Assembly (NCBI GenBank): GCA_023405875.1
Contig: JAEXXN010000187.1
Location: 1 to 5,862, forward strand
Length of the DNA: 5,862 nucleotides
Direction: 5' to 3'
Source of the DNA: Bacillota bacterium
GTDB taxonomy: Bacteria > Bacillota > Clostridia > Lutisporales > Lutisporaceae
Part shown: positions 1 to 4,651 of the stretch, piece after piece
Layout: every line of letters starts with the position of its first letter
How positions within the stretch are numbered: position 1 is the first letter of the stretch
Notes under the pieces: model-generated
What the model was told of the DNA's origin: nothing
The model's input: the letters and a program-made list of their open reading frames with translations, nothing else
Database searches by the model: none
Translations under genes and position numbers: made by a program

Positions 1-871
1 GTTTATGGTCATATTGGTAGGCTTTGAATTTTTAAAAAGCTCCTTTGATAGGATCAGAAATCCTGAAGCAATAAAGTTTGACCTTATATCCTTTGTTGTT
101 TTGATATTATCCATAGCAGTAAAGCTTTGGCTGGGAAGGTTTTATAAAAGCATCGGCAGCAGGATAGGGAGCAAGACAATGGAGGCTTCCGCAGTGGACA
201 GCATCAGTGATGTAATAACTACATCGGTTGTGGCAGCGTCACTTCTGACCTCCCGCTGGATCACCTTTCCCATTGACGGTTATATAGGCCTTCTGGTTTC
301 TGCATTTATAATGTATTCCGGAATAAATCTCACCAAGGAGACCCTTGACCCGCTGCTGGGAGCGGCACCTGAACCGGAATTCATAACCGACATAACCCAA
401 AGGGTCCTGCGGTATGACGAGATAATAGGGATCCATGATATGATAGTGCATAACTATGGCCCGGGCAGGTGCGTAGTATCTTTGCATGCTGAGATTCCTG
501 CCAAAATGGACATTGTGAAGGCACATGACATAATCGACCTTGCAGAGCGGGAGATTTCCGAGGAGCTGGATATCCATATTGTGATCCACATGGACCCTAT
601 AAATACAGATGACAAGCTGGTCCAGGAAACTCAGAGAAGGATAATGGGGATCATAACGGGACTGCATGAAGAGCTTAAAATACATGATTTCAGGTTGGTA
701 GGGGGAGAAGGCCATATGAATCTCATATTTGATCTGGTGGTACCCTACGAATATAATGAGAAAATGGCCATGGAGCTTTCAAAAGAAGTGGCTGAAGCGA
801 TAAAATCCAGATATCATAATTATAATGCAGTCATTTATATAGACAGGGCATATGAGATATTGAACAAATAA
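1..871 (+). CDS. Cation diffusion facilitator (CDF) family metal transporter, 5'-truncated by window edge
   Basis: This is the C-terminal part of a proton-coupled divalent-metal efflux pump of the inner membrane. The reading frame is open to the left edge, so the ATG at position 5 is probably internal. Residue numbers below count from that Met. Visible are the end of TM3 (about 1-14), TM4 (about 27-44), TM5 (about 62-81) and TM6 (about 87-108). TM5 carries D65-x3-D69 at the metal site where zinc exporters usually have HxxxD; DxxxD is known from manganese-type CDFs, so Mn/Fe export is an inference. The TM2 half of the metal site lies outside the window. A cytoplasmic dimerisation domain follows (about 119-199, with HD at 144-145, HNYGPG at 149-154 and IHMDP at 194-198). 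A further domain of about 88 residues repeats part of that pattern (IHDF near 225). The gene ends at its own terminator and looks unrelated to the glycerol genes. Confidence 0.92.
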   Translation, partial: FMVILVGFEFLKSSFDRIRNPEAIKFDLISFVVLILSIAVKLWLGRFYKSIGSRIGSKTMEASAVDSISDVITTSVVAASLLTSRWITFPIDGYIGLLVSAFIMYSGINLTKETLDPLLGAAPEPEFITDITQRVLRYDEIIGIHDMIVHNYGPGRCVVSLHAEIPAKMDIVKAHDIIDLAEREISEELDIHIVIHMDPINTDDKLVQETQRRIMGIITGLHEELKIHDFRLVGGEGHMNLIFDLVVPYEYNEKMAMELSKEVAEAIKSRYHNYNAVIYIDRAYEILNK

Positions 872-896
872 CAGGAGGAAAATATCCGGTACATTG

Positions 897-930
897 AAGG
901 AGCAGTCTGAAGGGCAGGCTGCTCCTTTTT
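897..930 (+). terminator. Rho-independent terminator of the CDF gene
   Basis: Arms 897-909 and 915-927 pair over 13 bp, with one G-T wobble at 906/918, around the five-base loop 910-914. The stem runs straight into a T tract (926-930). It begins 26 nt after the CDF stop codon and separates that gene from the glycerol locus. There is no T tract on the opposite strand, so it should work only on + strand transcripts. Confidence 0.92.
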
Positions 931-941
931 ATTGCAAAACG

Positions 942-1068
942 TATATAGTTTGCATTAAAGAAGGTCACGGAAGAAGCAGGCAACCTATGAAATCAAGGTA
1001 TATGCTTTTGCAATATTTGAATCTTGATGTAAGAGGTTTATTTCAAAACATACAGCTTGTATAATTAT
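942..1068 (-). repeat. Inverted-repeat element, copy A (upstream of glpP)
   Basis: Read on the - strand, this stretch matches 2821-2948 (copy B). The core, 984-1013 against 2876-2905, has 29 of 30 identical bases, including an exact run of 21 (993-1013). A second block, 952-962 against 2928-2938, is identical over 11 bases, and TATATAG at 942-948 matches 2942-2948. The far side (1014-1068) matches at about 64% without gaps, and most differences are transitions. The overall hand count is about 70% over 127 positions with one gap. The copy lies after the CDF terminator and before glpP. Its function is unknown; it could be a dispersed repeat, a structured RNA on the - strand, or a protein-binding region. 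Confidence 0.8.
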
Positions 1069-1294
1069 TTTTTTCTTTTGTTCTATATGATTCTGAGAAG
1101 ACATATTTAATTATTAATCCAGGTTTTAAAAACACTTCACCGGTTGATATTTTTTCCCAACATAATCCTATATCAGCTTGCCGGGGTGGTAAATTATACC
1201 ATGGCATCATCTACAAACAGCTTATTTTCAGCTAATTAAGGCAAATGAAAAAATGGCATGCTATTTGCTACTATATTTCAGGGGGAGGGTCGGT
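1069..1294. other. AT-rich spacer upstream of glpP with no convincing gene
   Basis: Together with 872-1068 this makes a 423-nt gap. I see no ORF with a ribosome binding site and no tRNA or known riboswitch. A promoter for glpP should lie in or just before it, but candidates are weak: TATAAT at 1060-1065 with a poor -35 (TTTATT, 1037-1042), or TTGATA at 1144-1149 with TATATC at 1169-1174 and an overlong 19-nt spacer. Small palindromes occur at 1187-1201 (TGGTA, five bases, TACCA) and 1251-1266. No terminator-like leader hairpin with a T tract precedes glpP. Confidence 0.5.
1284..1289 (+). promoter_or_regulatory. Ribosome binding site that fixes the glpP start
   Basis: GGAGGG lies 5 nt before the ATG at 1295. 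The upstream in-frame ATG at 1253 has no such site, so 1295 is chosen as the start. Confidence 0.85.
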
Positions 1295-1861
1295 ATGTAT
1301 AGTAGGTTTGTTACTATGATACAGGATAATCCGATTATTGCAGCGGTGAATAACCGTGAAAAATTGGATATGGCAATAGCTTCACCCTGCAAAATGATTT
1401 TCCTGCTGACCGGGAACATCATTGATATCAAGGACTTAGTAGAAAAGTGCAAAAAAAATGAAAAATGCATATTGATACACCTTGACCTGGTTGAGGGTCT
1501 GTCCAAGGATGAATATGCATTGAAATATGTAAGCGAGTATATAAAGCCGGATGGGATAATTACTACCAGAGGGAACCTTATAAAGATTGCAAGGGAAAAC
1601 AATATTTTTGCCATTCAGCGGTTGTTTATACTGGATTCCATGTCCCTGGACACAGGGATAAAATCAATACACTCAACCAGGCCTGAAGCAATTGAGATAC
1701 TTCCCGGAATAATGCCAAAGGCAATAAGGCAGATCCATGCTGAGACACAGACACCTCTTATTGCAGGGGGTCTGATTATCGACAAGGAGGATGTCATTGC
1801 CAGTCTCAACGCAGGAGCAATAGGTATATCAACAAGCAATAAGGCTGTCTGGTATATGTAG
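1295..1861 (+). CDS. glpP: Glycerol-3-phosphate-responsive antiterminator GlpP
   Basis: Cytoplasmic RNA-binding regulator of 188 residues; Bacillus GlpP is about 190. In Bacillus, GlpP bound to glycerol 3-phosphate prevents termination and stabilises mRNA in glp leaders. Family signatures are all present: NPIIAAV near residue 12, FLLTG at 36-40, HLDLVEGLSKDE at 62-73, DGIITTR at 86-92, QRLFILDS at 108-115, a P-x-A-IEILPG-x-MPK segment at 130-142, PLIAGGLI-x-DKEDV at 154-167, and the closing STSN-x3-W at 179-186. The fold should be a TIM-type barrel, and the AGGL and STSN loops are expected to contact the phosphate of glycerol 3-phosphate (inference from the family). The gene sits 53 nt before the first transporter gene with no terminator between them, so the two are probably co-transcribed. 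No truncation or missing motif is seen. Confidence 0.96.
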   Translation: MYSRFVTMIQDNPIIAAVNNREKLDMAIASPCKMIFLLTGNIIDIKDLVEKCKKNEKCILIHLDLVEGLSKDEYALKYVSEYIKPDGIITTRGNLIKIARENNIFAIQRLFILDSMSLDTGIKSIHSTRPEAIEILPGIMPKAIRQIHAETQTPLIAGGLIIDKEDVIASLNAGAIGISTSNKAVWYM

Positions 1862-1914
1862 ACCTCAAGGAAAGAGAAAGATGTGCTTAAAACATACTGA
1901 AAGGAGGTGAAATA

Positions 1915-2271
1915 ATGAAGCATATAGGGACTATTATAGGTACGGCTATAGCCGGTATGTTTGTAATGAGTGTCTGGGGAGCCTTCGCAGGAGCATATGG
2001 CATAGGAGGAGGCTGGTTTGCAGGTTTTATAATCATAGGTACAATGTGGTTTATGAATCACAATATAGGGATTTTGTACAACAATGGAGCCTGGATAGAT
2101 ATGGCACTTGGCATAGGCGTAGCCGGAACAATGAGAGATGTATTTAATAATGGAATCGGAGCCGGTATTTCGTCATTACCTACACTGATCACTGTAATCA
2201 TAGGCGGTATGCTCGGCGGCTTCACAGCAGCAAAGCTTCAGAAGTATCTTGCAGAGAAAGCAAATAATTAG
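1915..2271 (+). CDS. Small four-TM membrane protein, putative glycerol transporter subunit 1
   Basis: This 118-residue hydrophobic protein has about four membrane segments (about 5-27, 32-47, 59-75 and 86-106) and a short basic/acidic tail (QKYLAEKANN). It starts at an ATG with an excellent AAGGAGGTGA site at 1901-1910. Notable residues are GGGWFAGF at 31-38, the membrane-embedded N48-H49, AWIDM at 59-63, and a glycine-rich GGMLGGF at 97-103. It is a paralogue of the next gene, sharing GGW-x-A-GFI-x-GT-x-W-x2-NH and AWIDMA. From memory it resembles the Listeria Lin0368-type family, which is annotated as a putative glycerol transporter subunit on genomic context alone. The setting between glpP and glpK, with no GlpF aquaporin in view, supports that role. 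Transport itself is inferred; an unrelated role in the membrane is possible. Confidence 0.85.
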   Translation: MKHIGTIIGTAIAGMFVMSVWGAFAGAYGIGGGWFAGFIIIGTMWFMNHNIGILYNNGAWIDMALGIGVAGTMRDVFNNGIGAGISSLPTLITVIIGGMLGGFTAAKLQKYLAEKANN

Positions 2272-2340
2272 TATTTCACCATACTATTGATAAATAAATA
2301 GGATACATCGGATAAAAGAAGAAGAGAAAATTTAGTTGGA

Positions 2341-2346
2341 AGGAGG
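2341..2346 (+). promoter_or_regulatory. Ribosome binding site that fixes the start of subunit 2
   Basis: AGGAGG lies 7 nt before the ATG at 2354. An in-frame TTG at 2336 sits in front of this site and is therefore not the start. Confidence 0.85.
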
Positions 2347-2353
2347 TTATTTA

Positions 2354-2689
2354 ATGACTATACAGAATATTATTGCAACCCTTGCAGGGGCATTTATATT
2401 CCCATTTATTATACGTCTTGCATGGGGCAAAATGGTAGAGTCCTGGGGCCCTATAGGCGGTTGGATGGCAGCGGGCTTCATTGTCGGCACCTGCTGGACG
2501 CTGAATCATGGAGTAGGCTTCATATTCCAATCAGGTACTGCATGGATAGATATGGCTTGGGCAGCAGGCTTCGGTCTATTTACAGCTTCTCTTGTATCCG
2601 GTGATAAAATGGGTGAAGGTCTGACGACCGGGCTTATGTCAATTTTAGGCGGTACGCTGGGAGGCTTCATTCTATCCTGTGTATTATAA
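2354..2689 (+). CDS. Small four-TM membrane protein, putative glycerol transporter subunit 2
   Basis: This 111-residue hydrophobic protein has membrane segments at about 5-23, 35-50, 63-80 and 91-110, and almost no soluble tail. It aligns with the preceding gene product: GGWMAAGFIVGT (35-46) against GGWFAGFIIIGT, N51-H52 against N48-H49, AWIDMA (63-68) against AWIDMA, and GGTLGGF (99-105) against GGMLGGF. The pair therefore arose by duplication and probably forms a hetero-oligomer in the membrane (inference). It resembles the same Lin0368-like family of putative glycerol transporter components. It lies 82 nt after subunit 1 without a terminator, in the same apparent operon as glpP. A basic R21 and a charged GDK at 83-85 differ from subunit 1 and may mark distinct roles for the two chains. 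Confidence 0.85.
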   Translation: MTIQNIIATLAGAFIFPFIIRLAWGKMVESWGPIGGWMAAGFIVGTCWTLNHGVGFIFQSGTAWIDMAWAAGFGLFTASLVSGDKMGEGLTTGLMSILGGTLGGFILSCVL

Positions 2690-2820
2690 CGCATCGGTAG
2701 AGAAATTTTCTTGCCTTAACGCGTTTCAACGAGGCGGGGAACATCTATTGCTTCGTTATGATTCCGAAGGGCGGTAAATTGATATATAATATCAGTTATA
2801 GGGACTTAACCTGTATTGAA
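2690..2820 (+). other. Spacer between transporter pair and element copy B, with hairpin and palindrome
   Basis: No gene is seen here. A 7-bp stem with a one-base bulge can form between 2738-2744 and 2758-2765, but no T tract follows, so it is not a standard terminator. TGATAT-ATA-ATATCA at 2780-2794 is a perfect 6-bp palindrome with a 3-nt centre. It contains a TATAAT (2785-2790) that could be a -10 box, but the -35 position holds only TTCCGA. Read-through from the transporter genes into glpK looks possible. Confidence 0.45.
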
Positions 2821-2948
2821 AGAAATACATCGGCTATATGCTCTGCAATAAACATTTTACATTGCAATCCGGATGTTGCAAAAGCATATACCTTGACTTC
2901 ATAGGCTGACGGATCATTCCTTGAATTTTCTTTAATGCGGCCTATATA
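2821..2948 (+). repeat. Inverted-repeat element, copy B (upstream of glpK)
   Basis: This is the partner of 942-1068 on the opposite strand. The core is 2876-2905, with flanking conserved blocks at 2928-2938 and 2942-2948. On the + strand a hairpin can form from 2835-2841 (TATATGC) with 2884-2890 (GCATATA) and, inside it, 2844-2848 (TGCAA) with 2876-2880 (TTGCA). The glpK promoter lies in its right-hand end, so the core sits about 50-80 nt upstream of the expected transcription start. That would suit an activator site. If transcription instead began near 2797, the element would be the folded leader of the glpK mRNA. Confidence 0.8.
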
Positions 2949-2950
2949 AT
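2921..2950 (+). promoter_or_regulatory. SigA-type promoter of glpK
   Basis: TTGAAT (2921-2926) and TATAAT (2945-2950) are separated by 18 nt. The expected start is near 2957, leaving a leader of only about 20 nt with the GGAGGG site at 2965-2970. This is too short for a terminator, so transcripts from this promoter could not be controlled by GlpP antitermination at a 5' hairpin. Confidence 0.75.
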
Positions 2951-2976
2951 AAACCAATTGGAATGGAGGGAATACA

Positions 2977-4470
2977 GTGAGTAAATATATACTGGCATTG
3001 GACCAGGGAACAACAAGCTCAAGAGCAATTGTATTTGATAATGACGGGATAATAGTAAGTGTGGCTCAGAAGGAATTTACGCAGATTTATCCGAAGGCCG
3101 GCTGGGTTGAGCATGATCCCATGGAGATATGGGGCACCCAGAGCGGGGTTGCAAGGGAAGCACTGGATAGGGCAGGTATTGCTGCGGATCAGATTGCTGC
3201 AATAGGTATAACCAACCAGAGAGAAACTACCGTGGTATGGGATAAAAACACAGGAAAGCCTGTATATAATGCAATAGTATGGCAGTGCAGAAGGACTGCA
3301 CCCATATGCGACGAACTGAAGGGCAAAGGCCTTGCCGAGTCCATCAGGCAGAAGACCGGACTTGTTGTAGATGCTTACTTCTCCGGAACCAAAGTGAAAT
3401 GGATACTGGACAATGTTGAAGGTGCCCGTGAAAAGGCTGAAAAAGGCGATCTGCTTTTCGGCAACATTGACACATGGCTCATTTGGAACCTGACAGGGGG
3501 CAAGAACCATGTAACAGATTACTCCAACGCGTCAAGAACAATGCTTTTCAATATCAACACCCTTGAATGGGATGAAGATATACTGAAAGAACTCAACATA
3601 CCCGCTTCAATGCTTCCGGCGGCCAAACCCTCAAGCTTTGTATACGGCTATACGGTAAAGGAACTGTTCGGCGCTGAAATACCGATAGCAGGAGCCGCCG
3701 GAGACCAGCAGGCTGCGCTGTTCGGTCAGGCTTGCTTCAATCCCGGTATGGCAAAGAACACGTACGGAACAGGCTGCTTCATGCTGATGAATACCGGTGA
3801 GAAGCTTGTCGGTTCAAATAACGGTCTGCTTACCACAATTGCATGGGGACTGGGCGGAAAGGTCGAGTATGCTCTTGAAGGCAGCATATTTGTTGCCGGA
3901 GCAGCAGTACAATGGTTAAGAGACGAGCTGAAGATCATAGACAATGCCGCAGCCAGTGAAGCAATGGCAGTTGAGGTTCCCGATACAAACGGCGTATATG
4001 TTGTGCCTGCCTTTGTAGGGCTTGGGGCACCCTATTGGGATATGTATGCAAGAGGAGCGGTACTGGGTCTGACCCGTGGAGCAAACAAAAACCACCTGGT
4101 AAGGGCGACGCTTGAGTCGATAACCTACCAGACAAGAGACGTGCTTGAGGCAATGCAGGAGGATTCAGGGATCGAACTGAAATCCCTGAAGGTTGACGGC
4201 GGTGCAGTAGCAAACAACTTCCTTATGCAGTTCCAGGCAGATATCCTGGGAGTGCCGGTTGACAGGCCTGTAGTAACAGAGACCACGGCATTGGGAGCCG
4301 CTTATCTTGCCGGATTGGCAGTAGGCTACTGGTCCGATAAGGAAGAGATCGCCAAGAAGTGGAACGTTGACAGGACTTTCCCGCCGGAAATGGAAGAAGA
4401 AGACAGGAATAAGAAGTATGCAGGCTGGAAGAAAGCGGTAGAAAGGGCGTTAAAGTGGGAACTGGATTAA
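2977..4470 (+). CDS. glpK: Glycerol kinase GlpK
   Basis: Cytoplasmic FGGY-family kinase that converts glycerol and ATP to glycerol 3-phosphate, trapping glycerol in the cell. It has 497 residues, the normal full length. The start is a GTG, 6 nt after GGAGGG (2965-2970). The N-terminal phosphate-binding loop is DQGTTSSRA at 9-17. Expected glycerol contacts are R82-E83, Y134 and the catalytic-base D243 within GDQQAALFGQ. FGGY signature regions are present near 134-147 (YFSGTKVKW) and 408-446 (DGGA, then TETTALGAAYLAGLA). In Bacillus and Enterococcus a histidine in the loop after VYG is phosphorylated by the PTS protein HPr. Here that loop reads VYGYTVKELFG (222-232), with no histidine, so PTS control is probably absent. 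The gene has its own promoter and lies upstream of the glycerol-3-phosphate dehydrogenase. Confidence 0.98.
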   Translation: MSKYILALDQGTTSSRAIVFDNDGIIVSVAQKEFTQIYPKAGWVEHDPMEIWGTQSGVAREALDRAGIAADQIAAIGITNQRETTVVWDKNTGKPVYNAIVWQCRRTAPICDELKGKGLAESIRQKTGLVVDAYFSGTKVKWILDNVEGAREKAEKGDLLFGNIDTWLIWNLTGGKNHVTDYSNASRTMLFNINTLEWDEDILKELNIPASMLPAAKPSSFVYGYTVKELFGAEIPIAGAAGDQQAALFGQACFNPGMAKNTYGTGCFMLMNTGEKLVGSNNGLLTTIAWGLGGKVEYALEGSIFVAGAAVQWLRDELKIIDNAAASEAMAVEVPDTNGVYVVPAFVGLGAPYWDMYARGAVLGLTRGANKNHLVRATLESITYQTRDVLEAMQEDSGIELKSLKVDGGAVANNFLMQFQADILGVPVDRPVVTETTALGAAYLAGLAVGYWSDKEEIAKKWNVDRTFPPEMEEEDRNKKYAGWKKAVERALKWELD

Positions 4471-4500
4471 TAAAATCCGGTCTGTAGCATATATATAATG

Positions 4501-4528
4501 TAGGGGCGGGTTTTAATTCCCGCCCCTA
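4501..4528. repeat. GC-rich perfect hairpin, possibly a dispersed palindromic repeat
   Basis: Ten-base arms TAGGGGCGGG (4501-4510) and CCCGCCCCTA (4519-4528) flank the 8-nt AT loop 4511-4518. It lies 30 nt after the glpK stop. No T tract follows on either strand, so it is at best a weak terminator or an mRNA 3'-end stabiliser. Its base composition contrasts with the AT-rich surroundings. Similar GGGGCG...CGCCCC palindromes recur between genes in many bacterial genomes (from memory). Confidence 0.7.
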
Positions 4529-4532
4529 AGAC

Positions 4533-4538
4533 TATAAT
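4533..4538 (+). promoter_or_regulatory. Candidate -10 box for glpA
   Basis: A TATAAT just after the GC-rich hairpin would start RNA near 4545, giving a leader of about 107 nt that includes the terminator hairpin. The matching -35 is poor (TTTTAA, 4511-4516, 16-nt spacer) and falls in the hairpin loop. Another TATAAT at 4494-4499 is also possible. Confidence is low, but a start here would make the leader fit an antitermination design. Confidence 0.35.
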
Positions 4539-4562
4539 TCAATATCGGCGCATGAGATTTGG

Positions 4563-4621
4563 AGAGCCGCATGAGCCAGGCCTGTGGGATTACAGGCCTG
4601 ACTTGGTGCGGCTCTATTTTT
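4563..4621 (+). terminator. Leader terminator before glpA, candidate GlpP target
   Basis: A long stem-loop: the outer arms 4563-4571 and 4607-4615 pair over 9 bp, the inner arms 4577-4585 and 4592-4600 pair over 9 bp, and a partly paired internal loop lies between them. A T tract follows at 4617-4621. It sits 30 nt before the glpA start rather than directly after glpK, the position of the GlpP-controlled hairpin in the Bacillus glpD leader. A short competing hairpin is possible: CGGC at 4546-4549 with GCCG at 4566-4569 would occupy the 5' arm. CGCATGAG occurs twice, at 4549-4556 and 4568-4575. It could also simply end the glpK transcript. Confidence 0.88.
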
Positions 4622-4638
4622 CTGCATGGCGATAAGTC

Positions 4639-4644
4639 AGGAGG
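4639..4644 (+). promoter_or_regulatory. Ribosome binding site that fixes the glpA start
   Basis: AGGAGG lies 7 nt before the ATG at 4652. The in-frame ATG at 4646 is only 1 nt away from the site and so is rejected as the start. Confidence 0.85.
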
Positions 4645-4651
4645 AATGGGA

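Noticed and set aside
239..715. Long open frame on the - strand inside the CDF gene
   Set aside because: It lies fully within a well-supported + strand gene, has no ribosome binding site and its translation looks like no known protein family; it is a shadow frame.
997..1011. Sigma-54-like GG/GC promoter in the repeat core (- strand in copy B)
   Set aside because: The spacing between GG (997-998) and GC (1010-1011) is 11 nt, not the required 10, and the -24 box is poor.
1050..1074. Terminator-like hairpin (1050-1062) followed by seven Ts (1068-1074)
   Set aside because: The stem is only 5 bp and AT-rich with a 3-nt loop, and the T run begins 6 nt away; too weak for a terminator call.
1253..1294. 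Upstream ATG extending GlpP by 14 residues
   Set aside because: There is no ribosome binding site before it, and the extra residues are not part of the GlpP family; the ATG at 1295 follows a strong site.
1615..2061. - strand open frame across the glpP end and subunit 1
   Set aside because: It overlaps two well-supported genes and the translation shows no domain pattern or start signal.
2715..2730. Possible CcpA cre site around the ACGCGT palindrome
   Set aside because: On neither strand does the central CG sit at the correct distance from the TG and CA ends of the cre consensus.
2838..2881. Clustered TGCAA words as a CRISPR-like or iteron array
   Set aside because: Only three or four short words at uneven spacing, explained by the hairpin arms of copy B.
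942..2948. Insertion sequence or transposon ends
   Set aside because: No transposase lies between the copies, the repeats are internal-core conserved rather than sharp-ended, and I could not see target-site duplications; kept as an unexplained inverted repeat.
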